The notes under the pieces are model-generated. The model worked only from the letters and a program-made list of their open reading frames with translations. It had not been told where the DNA came from and did no database searches. A stretch of 64,000 nt of DNA from the NCBI RefSeq assembly GCF_009847015.1, contig NZ_WVEM01000007.1, positions 217,341 through 281,340 on the forward strand, read 5' to 3'. The stretch comes from Sunxiuqinia indica (lineage in GTDB: Bacteria > Bacteroidota > Bacteroidia > Bacteroidales > Prolixibacteraceae). Both the position numbers and the translations under genes were made by a program. Shown here in pieces: positions 35,337-43,835 of this stretch (position 1 is its first letter; every line of letters begins with the position of its first letter).

Positions 35337-36366
35337 CTTAAATAATCTACCCATTTTGGCAATTACAATGGGCGACCCGGCAGGAGTTGGTCCGGAGATT
35401 GCTGTTAAGACCTTTGCGAATCAGCAAACCTATGAAATTTGCAAACCTTTGTTGGTTGGCAATACCAGTATTTTGAAGAAGGCGATCAATTTGTTACAAT
35501 CCGAACTTCAGATTAATAGTGTTGACGATGTTGATCAAGCTCGCTTTCTGCATGGAACGATCGATATTTTTAATTTAGACGTTGAAGATCCTGATGCGAT
35601 AGAATTTGGAGTTGTTTCTGCTGTGGCGGGTGATCTGGCTTTTCGCACTGTTAAGCAGGCCATTGACCTGGCACTTGCCAAAAAGGTTGATGGCACGGTT
35701 ACCGGACCAATCCACAAAGGAGCGATTCATGCGGCGGGTCATCACTTTTCGGGACACACCGAAATTTATGCACACTACACAAACACTTCTAAATACGCCA
35801 TGTTGCTGGCCGAAGAAGACCTTCGGGTGATTCATGTGAGCACCCACGTTTCGTTGCGTCAGGCCTGCGATAATGTAAAAAAAGACCGCGTTGTTGAGGT
35901 GATTCACCTGCTAAATGACAGCCTGAAAAAGCTCGGAATTGAAAATCCGAAAATTGGAGTAGCAGGATTAAATCCTCATTCGAGCGACGACGGATTATTT
36001 GGATACGAAGAAAAGGAAGAGATTGAGCCAGCCTTGAAAGAAGTTCAAGCCGAAGGAATTGATGCCGAAGGACCTGTGCCGCCGGATACCCTTTTTGCTT
36101 TGGCTACGGGAGGAAAATTCGATGGTTGTGTGGCTATGTATCATGATCAGGGACACATCCCCTTTAAAGTTGTTGGTTTTAATTGGGATAAGGAAAAAAA
36201 GGTCATGAAAAGTGTGAAAGGAGTGAATATTACGTTGGGACTTCCAATCATCCGTACATCGGTAGATCATGGAACTGCCTTTGAAATAGCCGGAAAAGGA
36301 GTCGCTAGTCCGGATGCACTTTTATTAGCCATACAATATGCCACAAGACTACATCAGTCGAACTAA
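35329..36366 (+). CDS. PdxA-like 4-phospho-sugar-acid dehydrogenase
   Basis: A 345-residue PdxA-family protein: AITMGDPAGVGPEIAVK at the start, GTVTGPIHKGAIHAAGHHFSGHTE, HVSTHVSL and AMYHDQGHIPFK with the three metal-binding His, then GLPIIRTSVDHGTAFEIAGKG. Classic PdxA serves vitamin B6 synthesis. The PdxA2 branch, found next to DUF1537 kinases, oxidises and decarboxylates 4-phospho-threonate or erythronate to dihydroxyacetone phosphate. Here the adjacent DUF1537 kinase supports the second role. It overlaps the aldolase gene by 8 bp. Confidence 0.88.
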   Translation: MSNLNNLPILAITMGDPAGVGPEIAVKTFANQQTYEICKPLLVGNTSILKKAINLLQSELQINSVDDVDQARFLHGTIDIFNLDVEDPDAIEFGVVSAVAGDLAFRTVKQAIDLALAKKVDGTVTGPIHKGAIHAAGHHFSGHTEIYAHYTNTSKYAMLLAEEDLRVIHVSTHVSLRQACDNVKKDRVVEVIHLLNDSLKKLGIENPKIGVAGLNPHSSDDGLFGYEEKEEIEPALKEVQAEGIDAEGPVPPDTLFALATGGKFDGCVAMYHDQGHIPFKVVGFNWDKEKKVMKSVKGVNITLGLPIIRTSVDHGTAFEIAGKGVASPDALLLAIQYATRLHQSN

Positions 36367-36377
36367 TAAATATAAAG

Positions 36378-37547
36378 ATGATAGCTGTTATAGCAGATGA
36401 TTTTACAGGAGCCGCAGAGATTGGGGGAATTGGGTTAAGGCACGGATTGAGGGTAATGATTGAAACGAGTGTGGAGAAGGTTGACGATATTGATTTATTA
36501 ATCATCGCTACAAACACCAGATCATTAAATGAGGAAGAAGCATCCAAAGAGATTGATAAAATTGTAAAGAAGCTGTTGATGCTTGAACCGACTTTCATTT
36601 TTAAGAAGTTAGATTCAGTACTGCGGGGGAATGTTAACGCAGAACTACATGCTCAAATGAAAGCTTCTGGCAAGGATCTTGCGATTGTTGTTGCTGGAAA
36701 CCCTTATTTCAAACGAATTATTAAAAACGGAATTTACTATATCGAAGATATTCCTTTAGCTGAAACCTCGTTCGGGAATGATCCGGAGTATTCAATCCAT
36801 TCATCATCAGTTGTTGATTTGTTGAGTAGTACTTATTTAGTTGCGAAGTCGGCAAGGCCAACGGACGAATTACCGAAAAGCGGATTAATAATTGGCGACA
36901 TAACAAATGATGTTGAAATGAAGAAATGGAGTCATCGTCTTGACAATAATATGGTGGTTGCAGGAGGAGCAGGCTTTTTTGATTCGCTCTTGTGTGGTAT
37001 TTTTGGCGTTGAAGAAACCAACCACACAGGTAGGGATTATACGTTTGGGAGACGGTCACTCTTTGTGTTCGGAAGTGCTTACCCAAAACCCCCGGATATG
37101 GATGGGCTTACATTAAACAATAATATCTCGGTTATTAATATGCCTGATGAAATTTTCAATAATGCCAATTACGATTCCCAATGTATGCAGACCTGGATTG
37201 CAAACGTTGTTGATGCGTTGAAAACAAATAAAAATGTTTTCGTATCCATAAAGCATAAGTTTTGTGATGAGGAAGGATTATCCGTTCGTCTCACAAAAAT
37301 GATTGGTGAATTAGTCGCAGGAGTTATCAAATCAGTTGAGCTGAATGATCTTTTTATTGAAGGCGGAGCAACTGCTTCAGCGGTTTTCAACTATTTAGAA
37401 ATTAATAGATTGGTGCCTTTTGGGGAGTTGGAACCCGGAATTATCCAAATGAATCCTGTTAAATATCCAAATTTAAAAGTAACCACCAAGCCGGGAAGTT
37501 ATAAATGGCCAAAAAATAAAATTCACTTTATAAAAACTAACAACTAA
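36378..37547 (+). CDS. DUF1537 four-carbon acid sugar kinase
   Basis: A 389-residue DUF1537 family kinase: N-terminal IAVIADDFTGAAEIGGIGLRHG, FKKLDSVLRGNVNAEL (about residues 75-90) and a C-terminal nucleotide-binding part (FIEGGATASAVFNYL, GELEPGIIQMNP). Known members phosphorylate threonate, erythronate, 3-oxo-tetronates or 3-oxo-isoapionate. It lies 11 bp after the PdxA-like gene, whose substrate it should make. The precise acid is not readable from sequence. Confidence 0.9.
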   Translation: MIAVIADDFTGAAEIGGIGLRHGLRVMIETSVEKVDDIDLLIIATNTRSLNEEEASKEIDKIVKKLLMLEPTFIFKKLDSVLRGNVNAELHAQMKASGKDLAIVVAGNPYFKRIIKNGIYYIEDIPLAETSFGNDPEYSIHSSSVVDLLSSTYLVAKSARPTDELPKSGLIIGDITNDVEMKKWSHRLDNNMVVAGGAGFFDSLLCGIFGVEETNHTGRDYTFGRRSLFVFGSAYPKPPDMDGLTLNNNISVINMPDEIFNNANYDSQCMQTWIANVVDALKTNKNVFVSIKHKFCDEEGLSVRLTKMIGELVAGVIKSVELNDLFIEGGATASAVFNYLEINRLVPFGELEPGIIQMNPVKYPNLKVTTKPGSYKWPKNKIHFIKTNN

Positions 37548-37550
37548 TCA

Positions 37551-39122
37551 ATGCAACCTACTACTTCTATTCACCTAATCGACTATATCATCATTGTACT
37601 AACTCTTGTTGTTTCAGTTGGAGTTGGAGTTCGTTTTGCGAGACAGCAAAAAAGCACTGGCAAGTATTTTACGGGGGGAGGAACACTGCCTTCATGGGCC
37701 ATTGGGATGTCAATCCTCGCCACTTTAATCAGTAGCATCACCTTTTTAGCCTATCCGGGTGAAGGATACGGTTCAAACTGGATCAGGCTGGTGCAAGGAT
37801 TAATGGTGCCCATTGTATTAGTTTTCGCCATTGGCTTTATTGTGCCTTTATTCCGGCATGTAATACGCTTGAGCGCCTACGAGTATTTTGAACGACGCTT
37901 TGGCTTTTTTGCACGGCTATACAGCTCCCTGGGGTTTATCTTGACACACTTTGCAAAAATGGGAACTGTTTTTTATATCATTTCACTTGCATTGGGAAAG
38001 ATGATTGGGATGGATACGGTTACGATTATTTGGATAATCGGAATTGCAGTGATTATATTGACCATGCTTGGCGGAATTGAAGCAGTTATCTGGTTGGATG
38101 TGATCCAGGGATTTATGCTAATTTTTGGAGGAATTGTGACGCTGATTATTTTGCTGTTCAGTACTGACGGAGGGCCGTCTGAAATTTGGTCGGTAGCGAT
38201 GGAAAACGGACGAATTGGTTTTGGCCCATTTGACTGGGATTTTGTCAACCTTACATTTTGGGTAATGGCACTAAACGGTATTTTTTATGCCATTCAGAAA
38301 TATGGAACTGATCAAACGATCGTGCAACGGTATTTAACGGCAAAGTCAGACAAGGAAGCGATCAAGGCGTCATTAATCGGTGTTTTGCTCAGTGTGCCGG
38401 TCTGGGCGTTATTCATGTTCATCGGAACGGCTCTGTTTTCTTATTATCAAATATCGCAAGATGTTTTGCCGGAGGGAATTAAAAATGATGCGGTCTTTCC
38501 AATTTTCATTGTATCTAAGTTGCCGGTTGGTGTAGTTGGTTTAATTATATCGGCATTAATTGCAGCGGCAGTTTCCAGCTTAGACTCAGATTTAAATTGT
38601 TTATCTGCAATTGTTTTAGAGGATTACTACCTTCGGTTTCGTCCAAAGAGTTCTGAAAAAGAACAGGTATTGTTGAGTAAAATCTTTATTGTTCTTGCAG
38701 GTCTTGGTGCGATTGGAGTAGCCTTGTTTTACGTTCATGCGGGCGGCAAAGGAGTGCTGGGTATAATTTTCACTTTGTATGCGATATTCTCAGGAGGAAT
38801 TGCAGGAATGTTTCTACTCGGAATTTTTTCAAAAATACCCAACAAGCAAGGGCTTTACTTTGGAATTGGAGCCAGTGTATTATTTACGGCCTACGCTTTG
38901 TTAACATCTACGCCAATCGGAGCTGCCAGTGGAAAAGAGTCTTTGTTAATTGACTTGGGCGCTTTCAATTTCACCCAACACAAATACATGATTGGGGTTT
39001 ATAGTCATGTGGTATTGTTTGTGGTTGCTTTTATTGCAAGTTTCTTCTTTAAGTCGAAAGAAATTGATGACCGCTTAACGTACAAAGGGTGGTTGAAATA
39101 CAAACGAACAAATGCGGCTTAA
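37551..39122 (+). CDS. Sodium/solute symporter (SSS family)
   Basis: A 523-residue inner-membrane protein with about 13 hydrophobic helices. Typical SSS segments are present: GVGVRFARQQKSTGKYFTGGGTLPSWAIGMSILATLISSITFLAYPG near the N-terminus and LIISALIAAAVSSLDSDLNCLSAIVLEDYY (about residues 325-355). It lies 3 bp after the kinase gene and probably imports the monosaccharide or sugar acid released by the secreted enzymes encoded next. Confidence 0.92.
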   Translation: MQPTTSIHLIDYIIIVLTLVVSVGVGVRFARQQKSTGKYFTGGGTLPSWAIGMSILATLISSITFLAYPGEGYGSNWIRLVQGLMVPIVLVFAIGFIVPLFRHVIRLSAYEYFERRFGFFARLYSSLGFILTHFAKMGTVFYIISLALGKMIGMDTVTIIWIIGIAVIILTMLGGIEAVIWLDVIQGFMLIFGGIVTLIILLFSTDGGPSEIWSVAMENGRIGFGPFDWDFVNLTFWVMALNGIFYAIQKYGTDQTIVQRYLTAKSDKEAIKASLIGVLLSVPVWALFMFIGTALFSYYQISQDVLPEGIKNDAVFPIFIVSKLPVGVVGLIISALIAAAVSSLDSDLNCLSAIVLEDYYLRFRPKSSEKEQVLLSKIFIVLAGLGAIGVALFYVHAGGKGVLGIIFTLYAIFSGGIAGMFLLGIFSKIPNKQGLYFGIGASVLFTAYALLTSTPIGAASGKESLLIDLGAFNFTQHKYMIGVYSHVVLFVVAFIASFFFKSKEIDDRLTYKGWLKYKRTNAA

Positions 39123-39201
39123 GCTTGCGGCATTGGTTTTGTATTGAATCTGATCATAACGAATTTAGATGATCACCTTTGATTTAAAATTCTAACTCAA
39201 C

Positions 39202-42200
39202 ATGAAAATGTATATCAAATCAGAAAAAGCAATTTCATTAATTTTCATAATATTATTGGTCTTGAGTAGTAGTCCGTTTTATGGATTCGCTCAAGAGCCA
39301 GATTTGAAGCCTGTATCGGTTTCTAAAGATGGTCGTTTGTTATACGGAAAAGACGAAGACGGCAATCGGGTTCCCGATTTTAGCTATGCTGGATATAAAG
39401 CTTCAGAATCAGAAATCCCTTTCGTCGAGCCGAAAGTTGTTGTTGCTCCGGTGGAAGGAGACGCGACGCTCACCATTCAAAAAGCATTGAATTATGTCGC
39501 ATCGTTACCTTTAAATGAGAATGGCTTTCGAGGAGCTGTTTTACTACAGAAAGGTACGTTTAAAGTCAATGGACGGCTGGTGATTAAGGCTTCAGGTGTT
39601 GTGCTGCGAGGAAGTGGTTTTGGCGACAATGGAACTACATTGATAGCTGGAGGAAAAGACCGGCAGACCTTTATTCGGATTCTTGGGAAAAGTGATCAGT
39701 TTTTTACTGATACAACGCGTATTTCTAATTCATACGTGCCTGTAAATGCGATGAAGTTTGTGGTTGAAAATACTGAAGCTTACAAAGTAGGCGACCCGGT
39801 TATTGTTCATCGTCTATCGTCTCAAAAGTGGATTGAAAGATTAAGTATGGTTGAATTTGGTGGAGAAGAAACGGGGTGGATTGGCTGGAAACCCGGAAAC
39901 CGCGATATCTACTGGGATCGTACGATTACCGCAATCGAAGGAGATACCATTTTCGTCGATGCTCCGCTAACAACTGCATTAGATACGACTTGGGGAGCTA
40001 GTGGAATCATAAAATATAACTGGAAAGGACGAATCAACAACATTGGGATTGAAAATCTAAATTTGGAGTCGGCTTTTGATGAAACGAATTTGAAAGATGA
40101 AAACCATTGTTGGTCAGCTATAACTATTGAGAATGCTGAAAATGTATGGGTACGTCAATTAACTTTTAAGCATTTTGCCGGGTCGGCAGTTGCTGTTTAT
40201 GAAACCGCTAAAAAAGTAACGGTTCAGGATTGTGTTTCAACAGATCCGGTTTCTGAAATCGGCGGTCAGCGGCGATATACCTTTTTCACAATGGGGCAAC
40301 AAACCTTGTTTCAACGCTTGTATGCCGAATATGGTTATCATGATTTTGCCCTTGGTTTTTGTGCTGCCGGGCCAAACGTTTTTGTGCAATGTGAATCGCA
40401 TTTGCCCTACGAATACAGCGGGACAATTGACAGTTGGGCATCCGGTGTTTTATTCGATATTGTGAATGTTGATGGACATGCCATTTCCTTTAAAAATCAG
40501 ATGCTCAACCGCCAGGGAGCTGGCTGGACTGCTGCCAATTCCATGCTGTGGCAATGCTCTGCTGCGCTGATCGAAAACTACGCCCCACCTACAGCGATGA
40601 ACTGGAGTTACGGTGCCTGGAGTCAATTTTCGGGCAATGGATATTGGGCTGAAGAAAATAACCATGTCACACCCCGAAGTTTGTTTTATGCACAGCTAGC
40701 TGATCGACTGGATAAGAAAACCGAGGAGTTTGCTGACCAGGTAATGCCCTTCGACGATAACTCAACAAGTAGCCCTACTGCCGAACAAGCTCAGGAATTA
40801 ACGGAACAAGCTTACACACCGGCGCTACGTTTGGAAGATTGGATTATGCAAGCGGACGACCGCGATCCGATTTCACTGGAAGCAGCAACTGCCATAAAAG
40901 CAAGCGAATTAAAAGACAAGAAGAAAATTGCAACAGAAGTTCTTCATCCAATTACTGTTGAAAACGGGAAATTGGTTAAAGATGATTTGGTGTTAACCGG
41001 CATGCGCTTTACGGTGCCTTGGTGGAGGGGAGTGGCTCGTCCCTATGCTACGAAGAAGGCAACTCCTGCTGTTACACGTTATGTCCCGGGCCGAAATGGT
41101 CACGGATATACCGATAACCTGAATGAGGTGATTGACTGGATGGATGAATACAATATGGTTGGTCTTGAACACAATTATGGCTTGTGGTACGATCGTCGCC
41201 GCGACGATCATCAGCGAGTTCGAAGGATGGATGGTCAGGTTTGGGCTCCATTTTACCAGCAGCCTTTTGCCCGAAGCGGACAAGGAACTGCCTGGGACGG
41301 ATTGAGTAAATACGACTTAACCAAATATGATGATTGGTACTGGAATCGACTTGCTGATTTTGCCGACTTGGCTGACAAAAACGGCAAGCTGTTGGTGCAT
41401 CACAACTATTTTCAGCATAACATTTTAGAAGCCGGAGCTCACTGGGCTGACAGTCCGTGGCGACCTGCGAACAATATTAACAACACCGGTTTTCCAGAGC
41501 CGGTGCCTTATGCGGGAGATAAACGGATTTATATGGCCAAACAGTTTTATGATGAAAGCCATCCGGTACGCCGGAAGTTGCATCAGGCCTATATTCGTCA
41601 ATGTCTGAATAATTTTGCTGATAATTCAAACGTCCTTCAGCTGATTAGTGCTGAATATACAGGTCCGCTTCATTTTACCGAATTCTGGTTAGAAACGATT
41701 GACAATTGGCAAAAGGAAACCGGGGAAGATAAATTGATAGGATTGAGTACCACCAAGGATGTTCAGGATTCTATTTTGGCGAATAAAAAATACGCAGATC
41801 TGATCGATGTAATTGACATTCGCTATTGGAGCTATCGCGAAGACGGAACGTTGTATGCGCCACTGAGCGCTCAGCAGTTGGCGCCGCGTCAGCATGCACG
41901 ACAGGTAAAACCCGGCAAACGCTCCTTCAGCTCTGTTTATCGTTCGGTGTTCGAATATACGTCTCAATACCCTGAAAAGGCCGTTGTTTTTTCTGAAGGC
42001 CGATACAATGTATATGGTTGGGCTGCTTTTATGGCCGGAGGTTCGCTTGTGGTTCTCCCCGAAAATTTGCCGGCCGGGTTTTTATCCGATGCCATTTCGA
42101 TGCGGCCCGTTAAGCCGGATGCTAACCCTGAAGAAGAGTGCAGCTTGGAAAGTGACAATGCACTTATCATTTATTCGCAGAACAAATCAGAACTTTCGAT

Positions 42201-42360
42201 TGACCTGACTGGAAGGAAAGGACGATATGTCGTTAAATTTATTCAACCTCCGGATGGGACTTTACTCAATAAAGAGACTATAATAAAGGGAGGCGAAAAA
42301 CAAGCGATTAAACTGCCTCAAAAATCATCACTCATAACTTGGATTAAAAAACAACAATAA
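39202..42360 (+). CDS. Beta-helix/DUF6298 fusion protein, secreted
   Basis: A 1052-residue protein with signal sequence SLIFIILLVLSSSPFYGFAQ. The first half (about residues 60-500) is a right-handed beta-helix of pectate-lyase-superfamily type (IQKALNYVASLP, LRGSGFGDNGTTLIAGG, ENAENVWVRQLTFKHFAGSAVAV, VTVQDCVS). The second half (about 595-1050) resembles DUF6298, a glycosidase-like barrel (FTVPWWRGVARPYATKKATP, MVGLEHNYGLWYDRRRDDHQRVRR, LISAEYTGPLHFTEFW). The activity of such fusions is not known to me. The position before a GH140-like gene suggests action on a pectin side chain. Confidence 0.75.
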   Translation: MKMYIKSEKAISLIFIILLVLSSSPFYGFAQEPDLKPVSVSKDGRLLYGKDEDGNRVPDFSYAGYKASESEIPFVEPKVVVAPVEGDATLTIQKALNYVASLPLNENGFRGAVLLQKGTFKVNGRLVIKASGVVLRGSGFGDNGTTLIAGGKDRQTFIRILGKSDQFFTDTTRISNSYVPVNAMKFVVENTEAYKVGDPVIVHRLSSQKWIERLSMVEFGGEETGWIGWKPGNRDIYWDRTITAIEGDTIFVDAPLTTALDTTWGASGIIKYNWKGRINNIGIENLNLESAFDETNLKDENHCWSAITIENAENVWVRQLTFKHFAGSAVAVYETAKKVTVQDCVSTDPVSEIGGQRRYTFFTMGQQTLFQRLYAEYGYHDFALGFCAAGPNVFVQCESHLPYEYSGTIDSWASGVLFDIVNVDGHAISFKNQMLNRQGAGWTAANSMLWQCSAALIENYAPPTAMNWSYGAWSQFSGNGYWAEENNHVTPRSLFYAQLADRLDKKTEEFADQVMPFDDNSTSSPTAEQAQELTEQAYTPALRLEDWIMQADDRDPISLEAATAIKASELKDKKKIATEVLHPITVENGKLVKDDLVLTGMRFTVPWWRGVARPYATKKATPAVTRYVPGRNGHGYTDNLNEVIDWMDEYNMVGLEHNYGLWYDRRRDDHQRVRRMDGQVWAPFYQQPFARSGQGTAWDGLSKYDLTKYDDWYWNRLADFADLADKNGKLLVHHNYFQHNILEAGAHWADSPWRPANNINNTGFPEPVPYAGDKRIYMAKQFYDESHPVRRKLHQAYIRQCLNNFADNSNVLQLISAEYTGPLHFTEFWLETIDNWQKETGEDKLIGLSTTKDVQDSILANKKYADLIDVIDIRYWSYREDGTLYAPLSAQQLAPRQHARQVKPGKRSFSSVYRSVFEYTSQYPEKAVVFSEGRYNVYGWAAFMAGGSLVVLPENLPAGFLSDAISMRPVKPDANPEEECSLESDNALIIYSQNKSELSIDLTGRKGRYVVKFIQPPDGTLLNKETIIKGGEKQAIKLPQKSSLITWIKKQQ

Positions 42361-42372
42361 ACCTTATAAAAT

Positions 42373-43776
42373 ATGTTACGAAATTTATTGATCATTACGA
42401 TAGCTGTATTTTTTGCTGTTGGTTGTACTTCAACCTCAAAGGAAGAAAAGAAAGAAGATACGGGGTTACCGCTTTTAAAAGTGTCTGAAAACGGACATTA
42501 TTTTGTTGAAGAGAATGGCGATCCGTTTTTTTGGTTAGGCGATACCGGTTGGCTGCTATTTTCAAAGCTTAATCGGGAAAATGCAGTGAAATATTTGGAA
42601 ATCCGCAAAGAGCAAGGATACAATGTTATTCAGGTAATGGTATTGCACAGCGTAGGAGCTGTCAATATTTATGGCGATTCAGCCTTAGTAAATGCCAATG
42701 TGGCAAAACCGGTGGTTACCGAAGGAAATGCATTCGACGACTCGCTGCAATATGATTATTGGGATCATATGGATTATGTGATTGATCAGGCTGCCGAAAA
42801 AGGATTGTACATGGCCTTGGTTCCTGTATGGGGAGGCAATGTAAAAAGTGGTTATGTATCAAGAGAAGAAGCCTCTGTTTATGGCCAGTGGATAGCCAAT
42901 CGCTACAAAGACCGCAAAAATATAATTTGGCTGAATGGTGGTGACACCATGGGGAACGATTCAACGGCTACCTGGAATAATCTGGGAAATGCGATCAATG
43001 ATACTGATCCGAATCACCTGATTACCTTTCACCCACGCGGACGGATGCAGTCATCTGATTGGTTTGCTAACGAAGCTTGGTTGGATTTTAACATGATCCA
43101 GTCCGGACACCGAAATTACGAGCAGGATGATACGGAGCGCTCTTACGGTGAAGACAATTGGCGTTACATGCAAACCGATTGGGATATGACTCCGGCTAAA
43201 CCAACCATTGATGGCGAGCCTTCTTACGAAGGAATTCCTCAGGGCTTACACGATACATTGCAACCATTTTGGAATGATGATGATGTTCGTCGATATGCAT
43301 ACTGGTCCGTATTTTCCGGAGCATTCGGCTATACTTATGGACATAGTGCTGTAATGCAGTTCTATAAGCCGACGGATAATGAACCGGCATACGGAGCCAG
43401 AGAATATTGGACCGAAGCAATTGATGCTCCGGGTGCCAAACAGATGGTTCACCTGAAAGATTTGATGCTATCGCGTTCTTATTTGGATAGAGTGCCGGAT
43501 CAAAGTTTGATAGCCGGTGAAAATGGTGAGCGGTATGATTACTTAATCGCTACTCGTGGTTCAAACTATGCCTTTATCTACACGTACACCGGAAGAAATA
43601 TTCCTGTTGATATGGAGCAGTTTAAAGCTGAAAAAGTAAAGGCAAGCTGGTTTGATCCCCGAAATGGAGAAACTACAGCCATCGGTGAGTTTGAGACCCA
43701 GGGTGTTCAGGAATTTGATGCCCCGGGTGAAAAAGAGAATGGTAACGACTGGGTGTTGATTCTTGACGAAGTATAG
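42373..43776 (+). CDS. GH140-like (DUF4038) apiosidase candidate, lipoprotein
   Basis: A 467-residue protein. The lipoprotein signal ends FAVGC (Cys about residue 18). The DUF4038 barrel begins PFFWLGDTGWLLFSKLNRENAVKYLE. Probable catalytic residues lie in IIWLNGGDTMGND (Asp about 195) and PTIDGEPSYEG (Glu about 282). These match the Asp/Glu pair and spacing of the GH140 enzyme that removes apiose-linked side chains from rhamnogalacturonan II. A short C-terminal sandwich follows. Related DUF4038 proteins may have other specificities, so apiose is a reasoned guess. Confidence 0.75.
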   Translation: MLRNLLIITIAVFFAVGCTSTSKEEKKEDTGLPLLKVSENGHYFVEENGDPFFWLGDTGWLLFSKLNRENAVKYLEIRKEQGYNVIQVMVLHSVGAVNIYGDSALVNANVAKPVVTEGNAFDDSLQYDYWDHMDYVIDQAAEKGLYMALVPVWGGNVKSGYVSREEASVYGQWIANRYKDRKNIIWLNGGDTMGNDSTATWNNLGNAINDTDPNHLITFHPRGRMQSSDWFANEAWLDFNMIQSGHRNYEQDDTERSYGEDNWRYMQTDWDMTPAKPTIDGEPSYEGIPQGLHDTLQPFWNDDDVRRYAYWSVFSGAFGYTYGHSAVMQFYKPTDNEPAYGAREYWTEAIDAPGAKQMVHLKDLMLSRSYLDRVPDQSLIAGENGERYDYLIATRGSNYAFIYTYTGRNIPVDMEQFKAEKVKASWFDPRNGETTAIGEFETQGVQEFDAPGEKENGNDWVLILDEV

Positions 43777-43835
43777 CATTCATATTGACTTCTGAGTTTT
43801 TTGGAATTGGAAAACTTCAATTTAATTGATTTGAA

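Noticed and set aside
35329-36366. PdxA as the vitamin B6 biosynthetic enzyme
   Set aside because: Its overlap with the aldolase gene and the adjacent DUF1537 kinase point to sugar-acid breakdown.
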